Positions 33,348 through 41,483 of a stretch of DNA of 64,000 nucleotides are shown piece after piece (position 1 is the stretch's first letter; each line of letters opens with the position of its first letter). The notes beneath the pieces were generated by a model, which saw only the letters and a program-made list of their open reading frames with translations, was not told the origin of the DNA and made no database searches. This stretch comes from Paenibacillus sp. BSR1-1. Its GTDB lineage: Bacteria; Bacillota; Bacilli; Bacillales; Cytobacillaceae. A program made the translations under genes and the position numbers. The stretch is from assembly GCF_030403775.1 (NCBI RefSeq), contig NZ_JAQMWQ010000010.1, positions 93,008 to 157,007 of the forward strand. The letters run 5' to 3'.

Positions 33348-34724
33348 ATGTCCAAGCTATGGGGCGGACGTTTTACGAAAGAAACGAATAAATTAGTCGA
33401 AGAATTTACAGCTTCCATCTCTTTTGATCAAAAACTAGCAAAAGAAGATATCGCTGGAAGCCTTGCCCATGTCACAATGCTTGGGGAATGCGGTATCATT
33501 CCAATGGAGGATGCCGACAAAATAAAAAATGGTCTTCTTAAGATTAAAGAGAAAGTGGATCGAAACGAAGTAGAATTTCAAATAGAAGATGAAGATATTC
33601 ATATGAATATTGAAAAGCTTTTAATTGAAGAAATTGGACCTGTCGGCGGCAAGCTCCATACCGGACGCAGCCGTAACGATCAAGTTGCAACGGACATGCA
33701 TTTATATCTTCGTACAAAAACAACTGAGTTGATTAAATTAGTCGAAGATGTCCAGCAGGCGATCATTAAGCAGGCAAAGGAGAACGTAGAAACACTGATT
33801 CCCGGTTATACACATTTGCAGCGTGCTCAGCCGGTTTCATTTGCCCATCATTTAATGGCATATTTTTGGATGTTTGAACGCGATAAAGAGAGATTGTTAG
33901 ACTCTTTGAAACGTGTAAACTGGCTTCCACTTGGTTCTGGAGCATTAGCAGGGACGACCTTTCCGATAAATCGCGAACTTGTTGCCGATCTGCTGGGATT
34001 CGAAACCATCTATCCAAATAGCATGGATGCCGTTAGTGACCGTGATTTTATCCTTGAATTTCTATCAATCGGGTCAATCATTATGACGCATATCTCCAGA
34101 TTTTCTGAAGAATTAGTGATTTGGTCCAGCCAAGAATTCCAATTTGTCGAGCTTGATGATTCGTTTTGTACCGGATCAAGCATTATGCCGCAAAAGAAAA
34201 ATCCTGACGTACCAGAATTGCTTAGAGGAAAAACAGGGCGCACCTATGGCAATTTAATAGGTTTGTTAACAGTCCTCAAAGGATTGCCACTGGCGTATAA
34301 TAAAGATTTACAAGAAGATAAAGAAGGTATGTTTGATACTGTTGAAACACTGGAAGGCTCATTAATGCTCCTCGCACCGATGATTGAAACTATGGCAGTG
34401 AATAAAGAGATCATGCGAAAAGCGATTAACAATGATTTTTCTAATGCTACAGATATTGCCGATTATCTAGTTAGAAAAGGATTGCCGTTCCGTGATGCCC
34501 ATGAAGTTATCGGGAAAATTGTTTTATATGCAATCCAATCCAACAAATTTTTACTGGATTTAAGCTTCGATGAATATCAGCAGTTCAGTCCATTGTTTGA
34601 AGAGGATATTTATGAAGTTTTAGCCCCGGAACATGTAGTGGCTGTCCGCAATAGCTTCGGAGGAACGTCACCTGAGCAGGTTAAAGCGCAAATTAAACTT
34701 GCTGAAGGAAAGCTGCAGCAATAA
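33348..34724 (+). CDS. argH: Argininosuccinate lyase
   Basis: 458 aa. Splits argininosuccinate to arginine and fumarate. Fumarase/aspartase-superfamily signature [12 protein letters not shown], with [13 protein letters not shown] and [11 protein letters not shown] supplying substrate and base residues. Start ATG 33348 with AAGGGGGAG upstream. Last arginine gene; a terminator follows. Confidence 0.96.
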   Translation: MSKLWGGRFTKETNKLVEEFTASISFDQKLAKEDIAGSLAHVTMLGECGIIPMEDADKIKNGLLKIKEKVDRNEVEFQIEDEDIHMNIEKLLIEEIGPVGGKLHTGRSRNDQVATDMHLYLRTKTTELIKLVEDVQQAIIKQAKENVETLIPGYTHLQRAQPVSFAHHLMAYFWMFERDKERLLDSLKRVNWLPLGSGALAGTTFPINRELVADLLGFETIYPNSMDAVSDRDFILEFLSIGSIIMTHISRFSEELVIWSSQEFQFVELDDSFCTGSSIMPQKKNPDVPELLRGKTGRTYGNLIGLLTVLKGLPLAYNKDLQEDKEGMFDTVETLEGSLMLLAPMIETMAVNKEIMRKAINNDFSNATDIADYLVRKGLPFRDAHEVIGKIVLYAIQSNKFLLDLSFDEYQQFSPLFEEDIYEVLAPEHVVAVRNSFGGTSPEQVKAQIKLAEGKLQQ

Positions 34725-34726
34725 TA

Positions 34727-34752
34727 AAAAGCTCGCCAAATGGCGGGCTTTT
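34727..34752 (+). terminator. Terminator of argGH
   Basis: AAAAGCTCGCC/GGCGGGCTTTT stem with one G-U and a 4-nt loop, ending in T4. Confidence 0.8.
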
Positions 34753-34838
34753 CATTTGGCAAATTATTTGTATGAAAATCTAAAATAGGGGATAATTTCC
34801 TTAGAGAAAATTTCCAAATTAATGTGTGGGGGTTAGAT

Positions 34839-35699
34839 ATGAAATATAGAGTATCAGTAGTGCAGTACCATTTACATACAATTAATTCGTTTGAGGAATT
34901 CGCGGCACAATGTGAGCATTATATAAAAACAGCTGAAGAATTCGGGGCTGAATTTGTTTTGTTCCCTGAGTTTTTTACCACACAGCTTCTTTCCATTGGC
35001 AACGGAAAGGGGGAAAGCCTAATCATTGATGATTTGCCAGGCTTTACGGAACAATACCGAGAGCTGTTTTCTAACTTTGCCAGAAAGACCAACATGCATA
35101 TTATTGCCGGAACGCATGTTATTAAAAAAGATAATAAGCTATACAATACCGCTCATTTATTTTACCCAGACGGAAGAATAGGCGAGCAGGCAAAACTTCA
35201 TATTACTCCGACAGAGGTAAAGGAGTGGAGTATGGCGCCTGGTGATTCGTTTCAAATTTTTGAAACAGACAAAGGGAAAATAGCCCTTCTTACCTGCTAT
35301 GATATTGAATTTCCGGAAATTGTCCGTATGGCCAAAGCAAAAGGCGCTGATGTTATTTTCTGTCCATCCTGTACGGATGATCGTCATGGCTTTCATCGGG
35401 TTCGTTACACAAGTCATGCCCGGGCAATTGAAAATCAAGTATATGTGGTCTTAACCGGAACAGTTGGCTCACTGCCAACAGTTGACTTTATGAGGGCTAA
35501 TTTTGGTCAGGCAGTTATTATTACTCCTAATGACATTCCTTTCCCGCCGCGAGGCATTTTAGTGGAAGGGGAAATCAATGATGATATGGTTGTGACAGCT
35601 GATCTTGATTTAGATCTATTGTATGAAGTCCGCGAACGCGGTTCTGTTACAACCTGGCGCGACCGCAGAACTGATTTATACCCTGATTGGGAAAAGTAG
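34839..35699 (+). CDS. Carbon-nitrogen hydrolase (nitrilase superfamily)
   Basis: 286 aa with the complete Glu-Lys-Cys triad of the nitrilase superfamily: Glu44 (FPEFFT), Lys119 (KLHITPTE) and Cys153 (LTCYDIEFPE). Probably an omega-amidase or N-carbamoyl/amide hydrolase; substrate unknown. Start ATG 34839 with GGGGG 6 nt before. In several Bacillus (for example YhcX, from memory) such a domain is fused to a GNAT acetyltransferase; here a decayed GNAT gene follows 11 bp downstream, so the pair was probably functional together once. Confidence 0.88.
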   Translation: MKYRVSVVQYHLHTINSFEEFAAQCEHYIKTAEEFGAEFVLFPEFFTTQLLSIGNGKGESLIIDDLPGFTEQYRELFSNFARKTNMHIIAGTHVIKKDNKLYNTAHLFYPDGRIGEQAKLHITPTEVKEWSMAPGDSFQIFETDKGKIALLTCYDIEFPEIVRMAKAKGADVIFCPSCTDDRHGFHRVRYTSHARAIENQVYVVLTGTVGSLPTVDFMRANFGQAVIITPNDIPFPPRGILVEGEINDDMVVTADLDLDLLYEVRERGSVTTWRDRRTDLYPDWEK

Positions 35700-35710
35700 G
35701 ATGTGATTGG

Positions 35711-36371
35711 ATGTACAGAAGTAAATTTTTTGTTTTTGATTTGGAAGAACCAATTCCGGCTATCATTCGCAATTATACAAAAGAGGATTTTGACCAGCTC
35801 ATTGATATCCAAGCGGAGTGCTTTCCTCCTCCTTTTCCATCAGAATTATGGTGGAATAAAGAGCAATTAAATAACCATGTTACTCTTTTTCAAGAAGGAG
35901 CTTTATGTGTCGAGGTGGATGGAGTGTTAGCGGGCTCTCTCACCGGCCTAGGTGTGGATTTTGATCCAAAAGAAATCAATCATACATGGGATTAAATCAC
36001 TGACCATGGATATATCCGTAACCATAAGCCGGATGGAAATTCCCTGTATATTGTAGATATCAGCGTTCGTCCCAAGTACCGAAAGCTGGGGCTTGGTAAG
36101 TTAATGGTGCAGGCTATTATCATGTTGTGATTGAAAAGGGGTTTGACCGGCTGCTTGGCGGCGGCAGGATGCCAGGCTATCATAAAGTGGCACAAAGAAT
36201 GACCCTGAGGAGTACTTGACTTCCATTATTAAGGGAGAGATGAAGGATCCAGTCATTACCTTTCTCCTTCGCTGCGGTCGTGTGCCCTTAGGTGTTTCAA
36301 CAAATTATCTAGATGATGAAGAATCCTGCAATCTTGCAGCGATTATGGAATGGAGAAATCCATTCAAATAA
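35711..36371 (+). pseudogene. GNAT acetyltransferase pseudogene (one nonsense, two frameshifts)
   Basis: Starts ATG 35711 (MYRSKFFVFDLEEPIPAII). An in-frame TAA at 35993-35995 interrupts HTWD-ITDHGYIRN, most simply a GAA-to-TAA change. Reading continues through YIVDISVRPKYRKLGLGKLMV, the GNAT acetyl-CoA motif, until a frameshift near 36112-36115 (then YYHVVIEKGFDRLLGGGRM). A second frameshift near 36195-36206 leads to EEYLTSIIKGEM and the end WRNPFK at TAA 36369-36371. Three lesions over 660 bp make one sequencing error unlikely. The first 94 codons could still give a truncated protein. Confidence 0.85.
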
Positions 36372-36392
36372 AGAATGGGGGCTAATTTACAA

Positions 36393-37064
36393 ATGGAGTA
36401 TAAACGAATTTCAAATATTGAGGACCCAAATTTTAAAAAGCTTCATGATTTAATGGGGAAGATATTCCCGCCTGAGGAAGTATTGGATTATGAGCTATGG
36501 AAGGAACCGCTAGAAGATCCAAGTATACGCGTATTTGTTGCTATTGATGATGAACAGGTTGTGGGAGCTACAGAATACCGCTATTACCCGGATTGGAATA
36601 TCGCAATGACAGACTTCACCATTATCAGTAAGCCGGGGTTAAGCCTTGGCCGATTTTTGGCACAGAATCGTTTGAAGGATTTACAAATGCTTGCAAAAGA
36701 GAACGAGAAAGAGCTGTTTGGTATGTTCGCTGAAATTTATGATCCATATAGAGTAGAACATCATGAATTCGGCGGTGTGAAAGTGATGGATCCATATGTA
36801 CGCAGGGAGGTACTATCCCATCTAGGCTATAACCGTCTGGATCTCGCTTATGTCCATCCATCATGGGAAAATAACGGCGAGGCTGTCTCTGGCCTAGATT
36901 TATGCTTTATGCCGACAAGCGATGAGGTCCATAGTTTGCCAGCAGCGCTTGTAAAAGATTTTCTCACTACGTATTATTCAGTGCTTTCAAATAAACCGAA
37001 GGAATGGCTTAATATGGTTGAAAAAATCGGTAATAAGGAAACAATTGAATTATTGCCGCTTTAA
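36393..37064 (+). CDS. GNAT-like acetyltransferase family protein
   Basis: 223 aa from ATG 36393 (GGGGG 11 nt upstream); ATG 36375 is alternative but lacks a site. N-terminal half has a GNAT-like pattern (FVAIDDEQVVGATEYRYYPDWNIAMTDFTII, then a SLGRFLAQNRLKDLQMLA helix in the acetyl-CoA position). The second half, with DPYRVEHHEFGGVKVMDPYVRREVL, is not one I can place. Directly after the GNAT pseudogene, so possibly co-transcribed with the hydrolase. Function unknown. Confidence 0.6.
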   Translation: MEYKRISNIEDPNFKKLHDLMGKIFPPEEVLDYELWKEPLEDPSIRVFVAIDDEQVVGATEYRYYPDWNIAMTDFTIISKPGLSLGRFLAQNRLKDLQMLAKENEKELFGMFAEIYDPYRVEHHEFGGVKVMDPYVRREVLSHLGYNRLDLAYVHPSWENNGEAVSGLDLCFMPTSDEVHSLPAALVKDFLTTYYSVLSNKPKEWLNMVEKIGNKETIELLPL

Positions 37065-37086
37065 AAAAAGGCTGTATTAAAGAACA

Positions 37087-37150
37087 TTGTTGATTTTTAA
37101 CCACTGTTGATTGGAGCGGAAAGCGAAGCGCCTGGAGGGTAAATCAACAA
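37087..37150. repeat. Bacillaceae intergenic palindromic repeat (short variant)
   Basis: Outer arms TTGTTGATTT (37087-37096) and AAATCAACAA (37141-37150) are perfect 10-bp complements; a second TGTTGATT copy at 37105-37112 begins the core GATTGGAGCGGAAAGCGAAG. From memory, GTTGATTGGAGCGGAAGGCG-like elements are dispersed widely in Bacillus intergenic DNA. It lies between the GNAT gene and the hom promoter. Confidence 0.6.
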
Positions 37151-37178
37151 CCTAGATTAACAGAGCCTAAAAAAACTA

Positions 37179-37207
37179 TTGACATTGACAGAAGATTCAG
37201 CTAATAT
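37179..37207 (+). promoter_or_regulatory. Sigma-A promoter of the hom riboswitch leader
   Basis: TTGACA (37179-37184), 17-bp spacer, TAATAT (37202-37207). TTGACA is repeated immediately at 37185-37190. Start expected near 37214. Confidence 0.75.
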
Positions 37208-37249
37208 TCATTTTATATATTCTTGGAAATTTAATGAAAAATTATATAT

Positions 37250-37362
37250 CTCTTATCCAGAGCGGCGGAGGGACATGGCCCGATGAAGCCCGGCAACCTT
37301 CAAGGTAATCCTTGAAAAGGTGCTAATTCCTGCAGGTTTTTATAAAACCTGATAGATAAGAG
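37250..37362 (+). ncRNA. SAM-I (S-box) riboswitch
   Basis: P1 arms CTCTTATC (37250-37257) and GATAAGAG (37355-37362) close the domain. Conserved S-box signatures lie in order: CCAGAG-GGCGGAGGGA, GGCCCGATGAAGCCCGGCAACC, AAGGTGCTAATTCC and GCAG. The 3' P1 strand can alternatively pair with the downstream terminator arm (ATAAGAGG with CCTCTTCTTAT), giving antitermination when SAM is low. Confidence 0.95.
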
Positions 37363-37374
37363 GAGGAATCCGTG

Positions 37375-37399
37375 CCCTCTTCTTATGAAGAGGGTTTTT
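37375..37399 (+). terminator. Riboswitch-controlled terminator ahead of hom
   Basis: CCCTCTTC/GAAGAGGG stem, TTAT loop, T5; formed when SAM stabilises P1. Confidence 0.92.
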
Positions 37400-37436
37400 C
37401 GTATTTTCTAACTATTTATTGAAGGGGTGCAAAAAA

Positions 37437-38675
37437 ATGACTGTAATAAAGGTGGCAATCTTAGGTTTTGGTACGGTTGGAGAAGGTGTCTACCGCACGA
37501 TTGAATCCCACGCTGACGACCTCGAAGCCGTTTTAGGCAAGAAAGTGGAAGTGGCGGCGATCCTAATCAAAAATAAACAGAGGGAAAGAAATATTCGTAA
37601 AGATGTTTTAGTAACTACAGACTTTGAAGATATACTTAACTTGCCAAAACTCGATATTGTAATTGAAGCCATTGTAAACAAGGAGCCTACCTTTACATTT
37701 TTGCAAAAGGCAATTGAGCGGGGCTGCCACATTATTACAGCGAATAAGGAAATGTTTGCACACCACGGGAAACATCTGATCGCACTGGCAAATGAAAAAA
37801 GTGTCTCGGTTGGTTTTGAAGCCACGGTAGCCGGAGGAATTCCCGTCATACAGACATTAAGACAATTATTAAAAATTAACCGGGTTCAACAAATTCAAGG
37901 AATACTAAATGGAACCTCAAATTTCATCCTAACCGAAATGAGAGAAAAGAAGTGGTCGTTTGCTGAAGCCTTGCTTCAGGCTCAAAAAAATGGCTATGCA
38001 GAAGCTGACCCAACCAATGATGTCGAAGGCTTCGATGCCTTTTACAAAGCTATGATTCTCAGCCGAATTGCATTTGGAGAAGAACCGAATTGGAAGGACG
38101 TTGAACGTGAAGGAATTACCCCCATCACAAGTGAATTAATTGAGGCTGCCGAAAAATTAGAATTGAGATTTAAACATATTGCAAGTATCTCTAAGGAAGG
38201 CACTCAAATACAGGTAACTGTTAAGCCGGCTCTTGTCGGGAAGGAAAATCCTTTTTATCATGTAGAAGGCGTCGAGAATGCTGTAAGTGTACATTCAGAT
38301 ATTGTTGGCAGAATCACGCTGCAGGGTCCTGGAGCAGGGATGTTTCCTACAGCGAGTGCTGTTATCGAGGATTTGGCTTACGTGTGTCAAAATAATAATA
38401 TAAAACGAAATTTTAACCAAACGGTCTCTGCAGAACTAGAGCAGAAAAAAGGGAAGGCGAAAGAATTCTGGTTAATTACTGGACTTTCCAAAAACGTCAT
38501 AAAACCATCAATCACCTGTATTGATGAAATTTCTAATGGAGTATTTGTCATTAGAGCTGACAAAAAGGATTTAGATAATCTTGGAAAGCTGGATGAAACA
38601 ATTAGTTATTTTCCAATCCTTGGGGAATTTGAAAGTGAAGTTGTGTCATTCGAGGAAAAGGTATCGGCATTATAG
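37437..38675 (+). CDS. hom: Homoserine dehydrogenase
   Basis: 412 aa. NAD(P)H-dependent reduction of aspartate semialdehyde to homoserine, the branch point to methionine and threonine. Rossmann motif LGFGTVGEGV at the start, EATVAGGIPVI, GILNGTSNFIL and the AEADPTNDVEGFDA active-site segment; a shortened C-terminal region beyond residue 330 may be an ACT-like domain. ATG 37437, 8 nt from GAAGGGG. Control by a SAM riboswitch ties this copy to methionine supply rather than threonine, and it is not beside thrB/thrC. Confidence 0.94.
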   Translation: MTVIKVAILGFGTVGEGVYRTIESHADDLEAVLGKKVEVAAILIKNKQRERNIRKDVLVTTDFEDILNLPKLDIVIEAIVNKEPTFTFLQKAIERGCHIITANKEMFAHHGKHLIALANEKSVSVGFEATVAGGIPVIQTLRQLLKINRVQQIQGILNGTSNFILTEMREKKWSFAEALLQAQKNGYAEADPTNDVEGFDAFYKAMILSRIAFGEEPNWKDVEREGITPITSELIEAAEKLELRFKHIASISKEGTQIQVTVKPALVGKENPFYHVEGVENAVSVHSDIVGRITLQGPGAGMFPTASAVIEDLAYVCQNNNIKRNFNQTVSAELEQKKGKAKEFWLITGLSKNVIKPSITCIDEISNGVFVIRADKKDLDNLGKLDETISYFPILGEFESEVVSFEEKVSAL

Positions 38676-38681
38676 GTAATA

Positions 38682-38712
38682 AAAAGAGCATCTGTATATT
38701 GGATGCTCTTTT
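38682..38712 (+). terminator. Terminator of hom
   Basis: AAAAGAGCATC/GATGCTCTTTT, 11-bp stem with 9-nt loop (38682-38692/38702-38712). Confidence 0.85.
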
Positions 38713-38787
38713 AATCCACAGATTTATCCACATTAAAAACCTTTAAATATAGGTATTCTACATTATTATGCACACTATCCACAATCA

Positions 38788-39055
38788 AACCTTGTTCATA
38801 TCTTTAATGTCTTGATTCCTTGGGGAGAAATGCTAGTAGGTATAGGGTTAATCGTGGGATTAGCTACAATTCCCGCATTATTTGCCGGATATGCTTGCGG
38901 GAACAACAAGCACTAATCCAATACTTTATACAGCAGCGTTGATTCTATTATTCGCAGGTACTGGAGCTTACTACTTCGGACTTGACCGATTTACAGGACC
39001 CTTTGTTAAAGGCTATTTCCAAAGAGCCCATGCAAAAAATGTGAACATGAATTAG
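38788..39055 (+). pseudogene. DoxX-family membrane protein remnant
   Basis: No start codon or ribosome site, but the frame from 38788 reads NLVHIFNVLIPWGEMLVGI then GLIVGLATIPALFAG, the second/third helix region of DoxX proteins. It stops at TAA 38914-38916 after a frameshift. A second frame from 38891 continues the family sequence (MLAGTTSTNPILYTAALILL, then DRFTGPFVK) to TAG 39053-39055. The N-terminal third is gone and a short deletion joins the frames near 38888. Distinct from the intact DoxX gene at 10.6 kb. Confidence 0.75.
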
Positions 39056-39080
39056 TGTTAAAACAATGAAAAATTAATAT

Positions 39081-39112
39081 AAAAGAAGCAGGGCAAACCT
39101 GCTTCTTTTTTT
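39081..39112. terminator. Terminator between the DoxX remnant and yfhD
   Basis: AAAAGAAGCAGG/CCTGCTTCTTTT stem, 5-nt loop, T7 on the plus strand. It also lies just past the yfhD stop on the minus strand. Confidence 0.8.
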
Positions 39113-39116
39113 AGGA

Positions 39117-39305
39117 TTATTTTCTATTTCGATTTTGAACGCGTTGGTTTGCTGCATTAGCGCGTGCCAGTGCCTCAAGATCGGCTCCATCAGCCATTTC
39201 CTTCGAAAACTCAACATCCTGTCCATCTGATTTCATGTTTTTTGGCACTTGTGGAAGTGAAGCTTTATTTTTATCTCGTGAACCATGTCCGTGTGAACGA
39301 CCCAT
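39117..39305 (-). CDS. yfhD: YfhD family protein
   Basis: 62 aa from the ATG at 39305 (AAAGGGG 8 nt upstream). Basic, hydrophilic, begins MGRSHGHGSRDKNKASLPQVP and has an acidic middle then an Arg/Asn-rich end, as in B. subtilis YfhD. No known biochemical role. Position beside yfhE/yfhF supports the name. Confidence 0.8.
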   Translation of the reverse strand: MGRSHGHGSRDKNKASLPQVPKNMKSDGQDVEFSKEMADGADLEALARANAANQRVQNRNRK

Positions 39306-39416
39306 CACAAAAACCCCTTTCAAATGTTAACTCTTGAGAGGAAAAATGCTCTCTACTCTAGTTTTAACAAATTGAAAGGGGTCCATTAATGGAAAATTCT
39401 TTAAAAATTTGGTGTT

Positions 39417-39551
39417 CTAAAGCTTCGTTTTTCTGTCGGCATAGCCGCCAGCACGGTCAGCCATTTTAAATTCCCGCTGATAGGATACCTCTTGCATGCT
39501 AGTAAGACTGTATTTCCCTCTATCCTTATCCTTTTTCTTCTTTTCAGCCAT
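39417..39551 (-). CDS. yfhE: YfhE family protein
   Basis: 44 aa, Lys-rich: MAEKKKKDKDRGKYSLTSMQ, then EVSYQREFKMADRAGGYADR. Matches the short YfhE family, in which the EF-MAD-AGG stretch is conserved. The start at 39551 has GAAAGGA 9 nt upstream; an ATG at 39560 abuts that site. Gene order with yfhD and yfhF is as in B. subtilis. Function unknown. Confidence 0.75.
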   Translation of the reverse strand: MAEKKKKDKDRGKYSLTSMQEVSYQREFKMADRAGGYADRKTKL

Positions 39552-39666
39552 TTTGCTCATTCCTTTCAACATTTTTTTGTCAATCGTCATCAAGCTATGT
39601 GGTAAAAATAAAGCACTTTATGTACTTATTTCCATTTTTACCTTTTAGGAAAGGAATGATACTGAT

Positions 39667-40572
39667 TTAAGTAAATATATTTTGTAAAGCTTTTTGAAGA
39701 TCAGTGTATTTATATTTAAAACCTGAATCCAATAATTTATTTGGTAATACGTTTTGACCATCGACAACTAATGTACTCATTTCTCCCAAAAGTAATCGAA
39801 GGACAAAGCTTGGAACCGGCAGCCAATGAGGTCGGTGTAATTCCAGAGCAAGTGTTTTTCCAAACTCGCTCATCGTAACCGGGTTAGGTGCCGTAAAATT
39901 AACTGGTCCTTGAATGTTCTTGTTTTCAATAATAAAGGTAATCCCTTTGACGATATCTTCAATGTGAATCCACGACATCCACTGCCGGCCATGGCCGATA
40001 TTCCCGCCAATAAAAGCCTTATAGGGAAATGAAATTTTTGGCAATGCTCCCCCGTTACGATCAAGGATAATTCCGAATCTGCAAAAAGCAATGCGTATTC
40101 CCAATTTTGCTGCAAAACCTGCTTCGTATTCCCATTGCTTGACGGTTTCAGCTAAGAAATCATTTCCGAGTATTTGCTCTTCTTCTGTAAACACCTTGTC
40201 TAATGATGTTCCATAAATACCCACTGCACTGGCATTAATAAATGCCTTTGGTTTTCGTTCCAATTTTTTCATTATTTCTAATAGCTCTTTAACAGCCTCA
40301 AGCCGGCTGATTAATATTTTGTTTTTTCTTTTTTCTGTCCATCGGCCGCTATTAATCGACTCTCCAGCAAGGTTAATAAAAATATCAGTATTCTGAAGTT
40401 CGGATATGGGGTTTGAATTTTCACTCAGCCATTGTACATATTTAATTCTGTCATTTTTATTTATGGCAGGTAACCTTCTAGTTAAAATAATGACTTTATG
40501 ATTGTTTTTTAGGAATTCTTCTACCAGTGCCTTCCCAATAAAGCCAGTTCCGCCTGCGATTGCAATTTTCAT
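39667..40572 (-). CDS. yfhF: NAD-dependent epimerase-like protein (TIGR01777 type, YfhF)
   Basis: 301 aa short-chain/extended Rossmann protein: GGTGFIGKALVEEFL at the N-terminus, VQWLSE, NLAGESINSGRWTE, NASAVGIYG and a C-terminal DUF1731-like tail (RPHWLPVPSFVLRLLLGEM, VLPNKLLDSGFKY). The family resembles cell-division inhibitor SulA-like epimerases, but its substrate is unknown. Start ATG 40572, 7 nt after AAGGGGGTG. Divergent from recX. Confidence 0.9.
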   Translation of the reverse strand: MKIAIAGGTGFIGKALVEEFLKNNHKVIILTRRLPAINKNDRIKYVQWLSENSNPISELQNTDIFINLAGESINSGRWTEKRKNKILISRLEAVKELLEIMKKLERKPKAFINASAVGIYGTSLDKVFTEEEQILGNDFLAETVKQWEYEAGFAAKLGIRIAFCRFGIILDRNGGALPKISFPYKAFIGGNIGHGRQWMSWIHIEDIVKGITFIIENKNIQGPVNFTAPNPVTMSEFGKTLALELHRPHWLPVPSFVLRLLLGEMSTLVVDGQNVLPNKLLDSGFKYKYTDLQKALQNIFT

Positions 40573-40647
40573 GAAAAACACCCCCTTTTGCTTTTATTTT
40601 ACTATATTAAATGAAAAATATGGTAAAGTATTCTTGAGGTGAAGGAA

Positions 40648-41457
40648 ATGGCTATTATTACGAAAATCACCACACAACAGAAGAATCAAGACCGATTTAA
40701 TGTGTTTATGGATTACGGAAAAGGCGAGGAATTTGCCTTTAGTATTGATAGTGATGTACTAATAAAATTTCAGTTAAAAAAAGGCATGGAGATTGATGAT
40801 TTTTCCTTCATGGAAATCCAGTTTCAGGATGATATTCGTAAGGCATATAATCTAGCTGTAAATTATTTGGCTAGGAGAATGAGGTCGGCGAAAGAAATTA
40901 GGGATTATCTTATTCAAAAAGAAGTAGATGAACCTGTTATCGAGGAAGTTGTTCATAAATTAACAAATCAGAAATACATCAATGATGAGGATTATGCTTT
41001 TGCATATGTACGAACACAGGCCAATACGACTGATAAAGGTCCTGATTTAATCAAATTGGAATTAAAGGAAAGAGGGATTGAGGAGGAAATCCGTCTTCGT
41101 GCTCTCGCGGAATTTCCGCTCGAACAGCAGATAGATAAAGCAACGAAAATGAGCGATAAGTTCTTCAAAAAGAATTCGAAGGACTCTTTTAAAATTCAAA
41201 AGCAAAAGCTGGAGCAATTGCTGCTTAGAAAAGGATATCCTTTTGAGGTTATTCAAATTGCTGTAAATGAAAATGAAGTGAATAAAGAAGTTGATGAGGA
41301 AATGGAAGCCATCAAGTTTCAGGGGGAAAAAGCTCATCGGAAATACTCTCAATTCAGCGGTTTCGAATATGAGCAAAAGATGAAGCAAGCTTTATATCGG
41401 AAAGGCTTTCCGATCGATTTAATTGAGAGGTACTTAGCTGAAAGTAAAAAATCATGA
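40648..41457 (+). CDS. recX: Recombination regulator RecX
   Basis: 269 aa, three-helix repeats characteristic of RecX: YLARRMRSAKEIRDYLIQKEV, LTNQKYINDEDYAFAYVRTQ, KGPDLIKLELKERGI, LLRKGYPFEVI and the final QALYRKGFPIDLIERYL. Binds RecA filaments and limits or modulates strand exchange. ATG 40648 follows GAGGTG by about 6 nt. Its last codons lie inside the convergent palindromic terminator. Confidence 0.92.
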   Translation: MAIITKITTQQKNQDRFNVFMDYGKGEEFAFSIDSDVLIKFQLKKGMEIDDFSFMEIQFQDDIRKAYNLAVNYLARRMRSAKEIRDYLIQKEVDEPVIEEVVHKLTNQKYINDEDYAFAYVRTQANTTDKGPDLIKLELKERGIEEEIRLRALAEFPLEQQIDKATKMSDKFFKKNSKDSFKIQKQKLEQLLLRKGYPFEVIQIAVNENEVNKEVDEEMEAIKFQGEKAHRKYSQFSGFEYEQKMKQALYRKGFPIDLIERYLAESKKS

Positions 41458-41483
41458 CAAGCCCGTCATGATTTTTTACTTTC
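41440..41483. terminator. Bidirectional palindromic terminator overlapping both coding ends
   Basis: Perfect 19-bp arms (41440-41458 and 41465-41483) with loop AAGCCC. It contains the last codons and stop of recX and, on the other strand, of the short-chain dehydrogenase; both end ESKKS. Confidence 0.9.

Noticed and set aside
37437..38675. T-box or threonine attenuator control of hom
   Set aside because: The leader is fully explained by an S-box; no T-box sequence or specifier loop is seen.
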